From Actinacidiphila sp. DG2A-62 (lineage in GTDB: Bacteria; Actinomycetota; Actinomycetes; Streptomycetales; Streptomycetaceae): a stretch of DNA of 64,000 bases. The translations under genes and the position numbers were made by a program. Of the stretch, positions 50,057 to 59,636 are shown piece after piece (within the stretch, counting starts at the first letter, position 1; the number at the start of each line of letters is the position of its first letter). A model generated the notes under the pieces. It saw only the letters and a program-made list of their open reading frames with translations. It had not been told where the DNA came from and did not search any database. The stretch lies in the NCBI RefSeq assembly GCF_035825295.1, contig NZ_JAYMGI010000002.1, forward strand, positions 4,159,001 through 4,223,000. The letters run 5' to 3'.

Positions 50057-51890
50057 TGGCCACGGCCACACCGGTCGACGGCACGCCGCCCGACGCCCGC
50101 GGCGCGGCGGGGAGTTCGGCAGCGGCGACCGCGCCACACGGCGAGGACTCCGCGTCGGGAACGGGTGCGCCGCCCGCGACCGCGGCTGCGTCCGGAGCGG
50201 GGGCGCCGCCCGCGACCGCGTCCGGTTCGTCTCCGGCCCGTACGCCCGGAGCCCGCGGGGCAGGGGCGCACACGCCCTCGGTCGGCGCGGGCGCGGACCA
50301 CGCCGCCCCAACGGCCGCCGCCGGCAAGGCGACACGGCGGCGCGGGGACCCAACGGCCGCCGCCGGCAAGGCGGGACGGCCGCGCGGGGGCCGACGCGAG
50401 CCGTACCCGGGGCGGTGGGCGCGCGTGCTGCGCCGATACGCCTGGCTCGCCCCGCTGGCGCCGGCCGTCGCGACCGTGCTGCTGCTGGCGCTGCCCGTGT
50501 CCGACGGCGACGTCAGCGCGTCCGGCAAGGTCACCCCCGCCGACGTGGCGTCAGCCGTGCTGGTGGCGACCTGCGCGGTGCGGCTGCTGCGCGCGCGACG
50601 CCGGGTCCTCGCGCCGGCCGCCGCGGTGGTGCTCGGCGCGCCGCTGGCCGGCTTCGCGGTCGCCGCGGTCACCTCGCTCGACCCCGGCGCCGGACTCACC
50701 GGATTCCTGCGCTACGCCCAGGTGTTCGTGCTCGTGCCGGCCTCGGTGGCGCTGCTGCTGCGCGACCGGCGGGACTTCGCGGTGGTCGCCGGGTCGATCG
50801 TCGCGCTCGCGCTCGCACAGGGCGCGGTCGGAGTGTGGCAGTACGCGACCGGCACCGGCGCGTCGTACGCGGGCCAGGACATCCGCGCGGTGGGCACGTT
50901 CGGTCCCGCCGACGTGATGGACATGGCCACGGTGGTGGCGTACGGGCTGGTGGTCGCCGCGGCGTACGCGCTCGCGCCCGGGCCGCGGCGGCTGCGGCTC
51001 GGCGCGCTCGGCTGCGCGGTGGCGCTGGTGGTGCCGCTCGCGGTGTCGTTCAGCCGCGGCACCTGGATCGCGACCGCGCTCGCGTGCACCGTCGTGATCG
51101 CGCTGGCCGGGCTGCGGCAGGCGGTCCGCGTGGCCGCCGTGCTCGGCGCGTGCGCGGTGCTGCTGGTCGGCGGGCTCGGCGTCGGGTCCCAGGCGATCGG
51201 CGCGCGGCTGTCGAGCATCACGCAGGTCACGGCCGCGCCCGACCCCTCGGTCACCGACCGGTACACCCTGTGGGCCGCGGCGCTGTCGATGTGGCGCGAG
51301 CACCCCGTGACCGGCGTCGGGCTCAAGCGCTTCCCCGACGAGCGCGACGGGCACGCCTCCCTCGCGCTCTCCTCCGGCAGCGACACGGCCGGCGCGGGGC
51401 AGTCCTTCCGCCGCGAGCCGCTGCTGTCGCCGCACAACATGTACCTGCTGGCGCTCAGCGAGCAGGGCCTCGTCGGCTGCGCGCCGCTGACCGCGTCCTG
51501 GGCCGCGCTGCTGGCCGCGGGGCTGGTCCGGGTCGCCGGGCGGCGTAGGCGGGCACGCCCGGCGGGGCGGTCGGGGCGGCCGTGGCGGGCGCCCGCCACG
51601 CCGCGCGGCCCCGCGGCCTGCGGGCTGGCGGCCGTCGGGCTGCTGGTGTGGCAGTGCGTGGACTTCCTGTACGCCGACATCGGCGGGCCGACGACCGTGC
51701 TGACCGCGACGCTGCTCGGCCTCGCGGCGTGGTGGGCGCTCGCCCCCGCGAACGCGACGCGGCCGGGCGGAAGCGGGCGGCCCGCGGGCGGCGGGGTGCG
51801 CCGGGGCCGGCCGTGCGGCCGTACGAGGGGACGACCGTGCCGCCGTACGAGGGGCCGCGCAAGGGACCGCAGGAGGGGCCGCGGCGATGA
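50056..51890 (+). CDS. O-antigen ligase/polymerase-like membrane protein, 3' frame disturbed
   Basis: From ATG 50056 (TGATG overlap). A ~120-residue Ala/Gly/Pro tail is followed by about ten membrane helices. The Wzy_C-type periplasmic loop contains SVTDRYTLWAAALSMWREHP, VTGVGLKRFPDERD and LLSPHNMYLLALSEQGLVG. Family members polymerise or ligate undecaprenyl-linked glycans. The open frame has no stop until 52743, 857 nt inside murJ. Adding one C to the CCCCC run at 51743-51747 moves it into the frame ending PYEGPRKGPQEGPRR-TGA at 51888-51890, with the usual ATGA overlap. I therefore give 51890 as the likely end. Confidence 0.8.
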
Positions 51891-54420
51891 CCGAGCTGCG
51901 CGCGCCGGACGCCGTGCGCGTCCCCGGCACGGCGTCGGCCGCGCCGGACGCACCCGCCGGGCCGGACGCACCCGCCGGGCCGACGCCCGAACCCCCGGCT
52001 CCGGGACGGGGGTTGGCGTGGGCGGCGGGGGTGACGGCCGGGCTGAGCGCGGTGGGGTCGGTCGGCGGACTGGTGCGCGACCAGGCGATCGCGCACCTGT
52101 TCGGCGCGGGGGCGGAGAGCGACGCGTTCCTGGTCGCGTGGACCGTGCCCGAGATCGCGGCGACCGTGCTGATCGAGGACGCGATGGCGCTGCTGATGGT
52201 GCCCGCGTTCAGCGCGGCGCTCGCCCGCGCGGGCGGGGCCGGCGCGCGCGGCCTGGTCCGCGGCACGCTGCCCCGACTCCTGGCGCTGCTGGCCGCGTTG
52301 ACCGCCGCGCTGGCCGCGGGGGCGCCGTACGTCGTGGACGTCCTCGCGCCCGGCCTCGCCGACCCGCGCGCCGCCGTCGCCTGCACCCGGCTGACCGCGC
52401 TGACCGTCCTGACCTTCGGCCTCACCGGCTACCTCAGCGCCGCGCTGCGCGCCCACCGCCGCTTCGTCCCCCCGGCCGCGGTCTACGTCGCGTACAACGC
52501 GGGCATCGTCGCCACCCTCCTCGCGCTGCACGGCCGTTACGGAGTCCGCGCCGCCGCGGCGGGCGTCGCGATCGGCGGCTTGTGCATGGTCGCCGTGCAA
52601 CTCCCCGCGTTCGTCCGCGCCTTGGCCGCGACGGCCGGCACGACGCCGGAACCGGAGGCGGGCGCGGGGGCAGCGGCGAGGACCCTCCTACCGCCCACCG
52701 GACCTGGCGTCGGCACACCGGCGCGGCCGGCGAACGGCCCTGACACGCGCCGCGAAGCCGGCGGCGGCGAGTCAGCCGGTGCGGGACTGGGCGGCGGCGC
52801 TCCCGCACAGCCGGGAACCGGTGCCGATACCCGTGCTGGAGCACGCGGTAGCGACCTCGCGCGACCGGCAGCGGGCGGCGGTGACCCGGCCCCGGCACAT
52901 CCGGGCAGCGGCCTCCCTGCGCGGACGGAAGCCGGCAGCGGCGTCCCCGCCGTCTTCGCGCGGCCGGGGGCCGACGGCGGCCTGCCAGCGCCCGCCGGGC
53001 CGGGTGTCGGCGTCCCTGCGCAGCCGGGGAGCGATGCGGACGCGCGCGCGAAAGCCGGCAGCGGCGTCCCGGTCGACGCGGTGCCTCGCGACGGCGTTCC
53101 CACGCGACCGGAGGCCGGCCATGGCGGTCCCGGCCCTAGCGGTCTCGCAGGGCCCGAGGCGCACGGCGACCTGCCGGCACCCGCGGGGCCAGGCGTCGGC
53201 ACACCGACGCAGCCGGAGTCCGGTGCCGGCGTGCGTGTTCGCTCGCGCGGCGGGCGCGGGGGGCTTGCACAGCCGCAGGAGCCGGACGCGGTCCTCGGCC
53301 GCTCGCGGGGGCGGCAGCCGGTCCTGCGGCGGGGAGGCCGCGCGGCCCGGCGCGTCCGGCGGGGTTCTGGCGCCGCCGGAGACTCCGCGCGCGCGTTCGG
53401 GCTCGTCGTGCCCGTCGTGACCTTCACGCTCGGACGGCAGGCGCAGGTGCTGGTCGAGCGCTTCTTCGCCGCGCCGCTCGCCGCGGGCGCCATCTCGCAC
53501 CTCAACTACGCGCAGAAAGTCGCCCAGTTGCCGATGGCGCTGTCGCTGATGATCGCCACGGTGACGTTCCCGGTGGTGTCGCGCGCGCTCGCCGAGGGCG
53601 ACCGGGAGCGGGCGCGGCGCCGGGTGACGCGCGACCTGCGACTGGCCTGCCTGGTGGTGCTGCTCGGCACCGCGTACGTGATCGCGTGCGCGCCGCAGAT
53701 CATCGACGTCCTCTTCCAGCGCGGCGAGTTCACCGCGTCCGACACCGCCGCGACGGCCGGCGTGATGCGGGTGTACGCGCTCGGGCTGCTCGGGCAGACC
53801 CTGGTCGGCGCGCTGGTCCGGCCGTACTTCTCGGCGGCGCGCCCGACCTGGTTCCCGGCCGCCTGCATGGGACTCGGCCTGCTCGTCACCGCCGTGGCCG
53901 ACGCCGCGACCGCCGGGCCCTGGGGCGCCTACGGCATCGCCGCGGGCAACGCCGCCGGCATCAGCGTCACCGCCGTGCTGCTGCTGCGCGGGCTGGCCGC
54001 GCGCGGCATCGACGTCCGCGCCCGCGACCTCGCGCCCGGCCTGGCCAGGACCGTGTCCGCCGCGGCCGCGGCCACCGCCGCCGGGTGGGCGCTGACCGCC
54101 GCGGCCGGCTCCCCCTGGCCGCCGCGGCCCTGTGCGCGCTCGCCGTCCCCGCGGTGTTCGCCGCCGCGGCCGTCGTGCTGCGCGCGCCCGAAGTGCCGCA
54201 CGTGCTCGGCCGGTTCGCGCCCCGCCGCGGCTCCTCCGGCGCGACCCCCGGCCGCGCGGACCTCCCCCGCCTTTCCCGCCTTTCCCGCCTCTCCCCCTCC
54301 CCGCCGGCCGGTCCGCCGCGCTCCCCCGCATCCGTTCGCCACCCGCGCGGCCCGCGCCCTGCGCGCGGCGCCCCGCTCAGCCCGCGCCGTGACCCGCGGG
54401 GTCGCCGGCGCCCTACGTAA
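51887..54420 (+). CDS. MurJ/MviN-type flippase with giant disordered loop and a late frameshift
   Basis: From ATG 51887. MOP-superfamily helices: GVTAGLSAVGSVGGLVRDQA, FLVAWTVPEIAATVLIEDAM and, after the insert, VLVERFFAAPLAAGAISHLN, YAQKVAQLPMALSLMIATVT and LFQRGEFTASDTAAT. Residues ~250-500, between helices 6 and 7, are a Gly/Pro/Ala repeat not found in ordinary MurJ. At 54111-54115 (CCCCC) the frame breaks. The alternative frame LAAAALCALAVPAVFAAAAV then VLRAPEVPHVLGRF is clearly the last helix and stops at 54420; the unshifted frame stops at 54433. It probably flips the EPS repeat unit in place of a Wzx. Confidence 0.85.
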
Positions 54421-54429
54421 GGACCGCAG

Positions 54430-55341
54430 ATGACGCCCGAACTCGTCGTTCCCGCAAGGTCCGAGGCCGCCGCGCGGCGTGCGCCGTGGGCGCTGATGTA
54501 CCACTCGGTGGGCGGCGTCGCGCACGATCCGTACCAGGTCACGGTGAGCCCGGACCGGCTGGCCCGGCAGCTGCGGTGGCTGAGCCGGCGCGGGCTGACC
54601 GGCGTGAGCATGCGCGAGCTGCTGGCGGCGCGGGCGCAGGGCCGCGCGGCCCGGCTGGTGGGGCTGACCTTCGACGACGGCTACGCCGACTTCCTCACCG
54701 AGGCGGTGCCGCTGCTGCACGAGTACGGCCACACGGCGACGGTGTTCGTGCTGGCCGGCCGACTCGGCGGCGACAACGCGTGGGACCCGGACGGCCCGCG
54801 CAAGCCGCTGCTCGACGCGGCCGGGGTGCTGGCCGCGCAGTCCGCCGGGATGGAGATCGGCTCGCACGGCCTGCTGCACCGGGACCTGACTGCCCTAGGC
54901 GACGCGGAGTTGGCGGCCGAGACCGCGGACAGCCGCGGCCGGCTCGCGGAGATCACCGGCAGCGCGCCCGGCGGGTTCTGCTTCCCGTACGGCGCGGTGG
55001 ACGCGCGCACCGTGCGGGCGGCGCGCCGGGCCGGGTACGCGTACGCGTGCGCCGTCGACCCCGGGCCGCTCGCCGGGCCGTACGCGCTGCCGCGTACGTA
55101 CGTCGGCGAGCGCGACACCTCCGCGCGCCTGCACGCCAAACGCGCCCTGCACCGGCTGCGCGGCCCGCGCCTGGCCGACCCGCCGCCGCCCGCGCCGACG
55201 CCCCCGCGCACCCCGGCGGACGGCACCGCGCCCACGGCGACGCGCACCGCGACGCCCACCCCGTCACGCGCCCCGTCGGACCCCGCGTCCGGCAGCGCCC
55301 CGCGCCCGCGGCCCACCGCACCCTCCCGGGAGGACACATGA
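54430..55341 (+). CDS. NodB-type polysaccharide deacetylase
   Basis: 303 aa from ATG 54430. Motif 1 TFDDGYADF (catalytic and metal Asp) is near residue 80, motif 2 GSHGLLHRDLT (metal His) near 145, and the FCFPYGAVDARTVRAARRAG motif 3 near 183. The domain ends near 235. The rest is a Pro/Thr/Ala tail. It removes N-acetyl groups from hexosamine glycans, which would make a cationic adhesive EPS. No signal peptide is seen, so it may act on cytoplasmic lipid-linked precursors or be exported by another route. It overlaps the next gene (ATGA). Confidence 0.92.
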   Translation: MTPELVVPARSEAAARRAPWALMYHSVGGVAHDPYQVTVSPDRLARQLRWLSRRGLTGVSMRELLAARAQGRAARLVGLTFDDGYADFLTEAVPLLHEYGHTATVFVLAGRLGGDNAWDPDGPRKPLLDAAGVLAAQSAGMEIGSHGLLHRDLTALGDAELAAETADSRGRLAEITGSAPGGFCFPYGAVDARTVRAARRAGYAYACAVDPGPLAGPYALPRTYVGERDTSARLHAKRALHRLRGPRLADPPPPAPTPPRTPADGTAPTATRTATPTPSRAPSDPASGSAPRPRPTAPSREDT

Positions 55342-57108
55342 GAGTCCTGCACGTCATCACCGGCCTCGGCATCGGTGGCGCCGAGCAGCAACTGCGGCTG
55401 CTGCTGCGGCACTTGCCGGAGGAGTACGAGTGCGAGGTGGTCACCCTGACCAACCCCGGGCTGGTCGCGGAGGGGCTCGCCGAGGACGGCGTGCCGGTCG
55501 CCCACCTCGGGATGCACGGCAACCGCGACCTCGGCGCGCTGCCCCGCCTCGCCCGGCTGATCCGGGCCGGCTCGTACGACGTCGTGCACACCCACCTGTA
55601 CCGCGCGTGCGTCTACGGGCGGGTCGCCGCCCGCCTCGCCGGGGTCCGCGCGGTGGTGGCCACCGAGCACTCGCTGGGCAGCAGCCAGATCGAGGGCCGC
55701 AGGCTGTCCCTGGGCGTGCGCGCCCTCTACCGCGCGAGCGAGCGGCTCGGCTCGACCACCCTCGCGGTCTCCGAGACCGTCGCGCGGCGGCTCGGCGACT
55801 GGGGCGTCGACCCCGCGCGGGTGCGGCTCGCGCCCAACGGCATCGACGCCGCCCGCCACGCCTTCTCGCCCGCCGCGCGGCTGGCGGTGCGCGGCCGGCT
55901 CGGCATCCCGCAGTACGCGTACGTGGTCGGCGGCGTCGGCCGCCAGACGCCGGGCAAGGACTTCGACCGGCTGGTCCGCGCGGTCGCCGCCAACCGCGAC
56001 GCGCACCTGCTGCTGGTCGGCGACGGGCCGGAGCGGGTGCCGCTGCTGCGCACCGTGCACCGGGTCGGCGCGGCGGGCCGCGTGCACTTCGCCGGTGCGC
56101 ACGAGCACCCCGAGGCGGACGCTCCGGGCGCGCCCGACGTCCCCGACCTGCTGTCCGCGATGGACCTGTTCGTCTCGCCGAGCCCCGAGGAGTCCTTCGG
56201 CCTGGCGGTCGTCGAGGCGCTCGCCGCGGGTCTGCCCGCGCTGTACGTCGCCTGCCCGGCCCTTGAGGACCTCCCCGCCGAGTACGCGCCGGGGGCGCGC
56301 CGGGTGGCCTCCGAGGACCTCGCCGCCGCGATCCGCGCGGAGGTCCTGGCCGGCCCCCGCCGCCTCCCGGTGCCGCCGGCGGTCGAACGCTACGACATCG
56401 CCCGCACGGTCGAGGCGGTCACCGCGGCCTACGCGTCCCTCCTCGCGCCCACGGCGACCCCCCACCCGCCGGCCGCCCCAGCCGGCCCCCGCGCCCACCG
56501 TCCCCACCCCGGCGAGCACCCCCACGCGGCCCTCGACGACCCCCGCGTCCCCCGACCGCGCGGCAGGTCCCACGCGGGATGCGGCAGGTCCCACGCGGGA
56601 TCCCGCGCGGCACTCCGCGACCGTCCCGGCGTACAGCTCCGCGACGGTCACCGCGTCCGACCCCGCGCGCGGCTCGGCGCCCCGTCCCGCGACGGGTTCC
56701 GCGACGGTCACCGCGAGCGAACCCGCGGCAAGCCCCGCCACAGGTCCCGCCACAGGTCCCGCCACACGTCCCGCGTCCGACCCCGCGCGCCACTCCGCCG
56801 CCGGCTCGGCGGCCCGCTCCGCCGAGGACGCGGCTCGCGACCCCGCGCGGGGCGCCGGTGCCGCGCACAGCGCCGTGGTCGGCTCAGCGGCCGACGCGTG
56901 GCACGCCTCCGGAGGCGGGGACGGGGCGGCGCCGGCGGGCGGGCGCGACGGTTCGGCCGCGCCCGCCGAACCCGCCGACTCCGCTGGGCCCGCCGAACCG
57001 GCCGGGCCCGCCGAACCGGCCCACCCGGGCGGCCCCACTTCCTCCGCCGCAGGCGAGCCCGCGGCGACCGGTTCCGTATCCGTCGAGAAACGAGGAGAGC
57101 AGGCATGA
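55338..57108 (+). CDS. GT4-type glycosyltransferase with frame-disturbed C-terminal tail
   Basis: From ATG 55338. The GT4 core covers ~370 residues: VLHVITGLGIGGAEQQLRLL at the N-terminus, YDVVHTHLYRACVYGR near 75, VVATEHSLGSSQ, APNGIDAARH near 165, HLLLVGDGPERVPLL near 225 and PSPEESFGLAVVEALAAG near 280. After ~56450 the starting frame becomes Arg/His-rich with poor GC3 and runs uninterrupted through the next gene. The +1 frame is Ala/Thr/Ser/Pro-rich with high GC3 and stops at 57108, overlapping the next ATG (ATGA). A net +2 or -1 base correction in the C-runs at 56458-56490 reconciles them. Confidence 0.82.
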
Positions 57109-57959
57109 ACGACGCAGCTGGCGCAGCCGGCCAGCAGGGGACGCGGCCCGAGCGCGGCCGGGAGCGGGAGCCGGACGGCGGGCGGGGCGCCGGGCGCGAG
57201 CGGGGCGCCGGGCGCGAGCGGGGCGCCGGGCGCGAGCAAGGCCGGCGCGCGGTCGGGGCGTGGGTGCGCCGACTGCCGCGGTGGGGAGTGGTGCCGCTGG
57301 GCGCCGCGGTGGGCCTGGGCTGCGGGCTGGGCTACGGGCTCACGGCCACCCCGCAGTACGCGGCCACCGCGTACGTGATGGTCGTGCCGCAGCACGCGGG
57401 CGGCGACTCCGCGAGCGCCACGGGCTTCGCGCAGGCGTACGGCCGCATCGTCACCGGTTCCGCCGTGCTCGCGGGTGCCCAGGCGGCGACCGGCGCCGCC
57501 GCGGCCAACCTCCGCGCCCACGTGCAGGCGGCGACCTCGCCGGACGCGCCGATGATCTCGGTCACCGGCACCGCGGACCGCGCGGGCGCCGCCGCTCAGA
57601 TCGCCGACGCGGTCGCCGCGTCGCTCGCCCGGACCGGGAACCGTACGGCCGCGGACACCGGCGTCCGGCTGCTCGTGTTCTCCCGGGCCACCGCCCCCGA
57701 CTCGCCCGCCTCGCCCTCGGTCCCGCTGTCCGGCGCGGTCGGCGCGAGCACCGGCGGGCTCCTGGCCGCCCTCACCCTCCTCGTCCGCCGCCGCGAGCCC
57801 GGCGACGCGTACGGCGCGTACGGCGCGTACGGCGACACGGACGGCGGGCACGGCGGATACGGCGACGGGCACGGCCTCCCCGGGGACGGGCACGACGCCG
57901 ACGCCGCCGCCACGCTGCCCTCCCCGGCCGCCCCCGCGCCGAGCAGGACCCCCGCATGA
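57105..57959 (+). CDS. Wzz/CapA-type chain-length or export regulator
   Basis: 284 aa from ATG 57105. A Gly/Arg/Glu repeat tail (GRERGAG units) precedes helix 1 (VPLGAAVGLGCGLGYGLTAT), an extracytoplasmic domain of ~130 residues starting PQYAATAYVMVVPQHAG, and helix 2 (LSGAVGASTGGLLAALTLL) near 205-225. Then follows a Gly/Tyr/Asp-rich tail with YGAYGAYG. This two-helix layout is that of polysaccharide co-polymerases (YveK/CapA). No tyrosine-kinase domain or partner is adjacent, but the Tyr-rich tail could be phosphorylated. It overlaps the next start (ATGA). Confidence 0.78.
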   Translation: MNDAAGAAGQQGTRPERGREREPDGGRGAGRERGAGRERGAGREQGRRAVGAWVRRLPRWGVVPLGAAVGLGCGLGYGLTATPQYAATAYVMVVPQHAGGDSASATGFAQAYGRIVTGSAVLAGAQAATGAAAANLRAHVQAATSPDAPMISVTGTADRAGAAAQIADAVAASLARTGNRTAADTGVRLLVFSRATAPDSPASPSVPLSGAVGASTGGLLAALTLLVRRREPGDAYGAYGAYGDTDGGHGGYGDGHGLPGDGHDADAAATLPSPAAPAPSRTPA

Positions 57960-59396
57960 CCCGGCGGCACCCCGACCCGTCGGCGTCCGTGGCCGTCGAC
58001 CCCGCACCCCGCCTCCCGTCGGCCCGCACCCCCGGCGCCGGGCCGCCCCGTGCGCCCGGGCCCGGGCCCGCCGCCGGCGCGCTGCGCGTGGAGATCTGCC
58101 GCGACGCCGAGGAGTTCGCGGCGCTCGCGGGGGAGTGGGACGCGCTGTACCGGCGGTGCGGGGACGCGGTGACCGCGTTCCAGAGCCACGCGTGGCTGCA
58201 CTCGTGGTGGGCGTCGTACGGGCGGCGCGGCCGACTGCGGGTGGTGCTGGTGCGGCGCGTCGGCGCAGACGGCGAGGGCGGCGAGAACGGCGGAGCCCGT
58301 ACGGGCGGCGATCGCGGTGAGCTCGTGGCCGCCGCGCCGCTGATGCGCGCGTACCGGCCGCTGCCCGTGCTCGTCGCGCTGGGCGGCGCGATCACCGACT
58401 ACACGGACGTGCTGATCGCCCCCGGCGCCGACACCACGCACGACGCTGACGCGAGCTCCGACACCTGCGGCCCGGTCCCTGCCCCCTCGGGCCCCGACGA
58501 CCGCGGCCCGGACCCCGCGAGCCCCGCCCGCGCACCCGTCTCCGACGAACCCGTCTCCCGCGAACCCGCCGCCGACGTCCTGGACGCCCTTGCCGCCGGG
58601 GTGCGGCGGGCGGCTCGCGGCGGGCCGGTGGACCTGCGGGAGGTGCGGCCGGGCGGCGGCGCCGAGCGGCTGTACGCGCGGTGGCGCGGCCCGAAGCGGC
58701 AGCTCGCCGGCTCGGTGTGCCTTGAGCTGCCGGGCGCGCCGATGGACGGCCTGATCGCGCGGGTCGGCAGCTCGCGCGGGCAGCGTGTCCGCAAGGAGCT
58801 GCGCGCTCTGGACCGCGCGGGCCTGACCGGCTACGACGTGGCGCCCGCCGACGTGCCGCGAGCGGTCGCGACGATGCTGCGGCTGCACCTCGCGCAGTGG
58901 CGTGGCCGGGGGATGACGCCCGAGCACCGGCGGCCGCGGTTCGCCGCGCACCTGACCCGCGCGGCGGCGCTGATGGTCGCGTCGGGCGACGCCGCGGTGA
59001 CCGAGTACCGGCGCGGCGGCCCGGACGGCGAGGTGGTCGCCGTGGGCCTGACCGTGCTCTCCCCGGCCTGGCCGGCGGCTACCTCTACGGCGCCGATCCG
59101 GCGCTGCGCGCGGCCAAGGTCGATGTGATGACCATGCTGATCCGGCAGGGCGCCGCGCACGCGGCGGGCGGTGGGCGGCCGGTGCTCAGCCTGCTGCGCG
59201 GCGCCGAGCCGCACAAGTTCCACTGGCGGCCCGAGCACCGCGCCAACCGGCGGCTGCTGCTGGCCGGCCGCCGTGCCGCGCCCGCGCTGCCGCTGCTCCT
59301 CGTCCCGGCCCTGGTCCGCGCCGCCGCGGCCCGCTCCCCCGGCTGCGCGCGCTGCGCGACCGCCTCCGCAACGCCCTGCGCGAGCGCCGCGCCTGA
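57956..59396 (+). CDS. CelD/BcsL-family GNAT acetyltransferase with two apparent frameshifts
   Basis: From ATG 57956. The FemAB/CelD-type double GNAT fold is spread over three frames. It runs LRVEICRDAEEFAALAGEWD to VGLTVLSP (frame 1), GLAGGYLYGADPALRAAKVD then SLLRGAEPHKFHWRPEHRAN (frame 2), and RLRALRDRLRNALRERRA-stop (frame 3). The breaks fall at CCCC 59061-59064 and CCCCC 59336-59340. One added C at each gives a continuous 480-aa protein. As sequenced, the first frame stops at 59128. Family members acylate or modify exported polysaccharides. A Pro/Asp-rich insert is present near residue 165. Confidence 0.78.
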
Positions 59397-59578
59397 CGCC
59401 GCGGCAGCGCTGCGGCGGGGCCTCGCCGCGGCGCTGCCGGCCGCGTGCGCCCCACCGGCGCGCACGGGCCGCACGGGGCCGCCCCGGCCGCCGGCTCACG
59501 GCCACCACGGCCGCCACGGCCACCACGGCCGGCAGCTCACAGCGCAGGGCGCGGGCCCGTCGATCACGTCGGTCACCG

Positions 59579-59625
59579 GCTCACCACCGGCTCACCACCG
59601 GCTCACTACCGGCTCACCGCCGCCA
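59579..59625. repeat. ACCGGCTCACC tandem repeat in the 240-bp gap after the EPS genes
   Basis: Four copies of an ~11-bp unit (CACCGGCTCAC and variants) end 12 bp before the GH26 gene stop. Upstream at about 59500-59535 there is a CCACGG-type repeat. No gene is supported in 59397-59636. Confidence 0.7.
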
Positions 59626-59636
59626 TGGCCAGCGAC

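Noticed and set aside
51891..52743. C-terminal extension of the O-antigen ligase frame into murJ
   Set aside because: Arg/Gly/Asp-rich translation, while the overlapping frame is a clear MurJ N-terminus. Explained better by one missing base near 51743.
55338..57959. Glycosyltransferase-Wzz fusion protein in one frame
   Set aside because: The linking segment has low GC3 and Arg/His bias in that frame. The neighbouring frame has high GC3 and ends with the ATGA overlap used at the other junctions.
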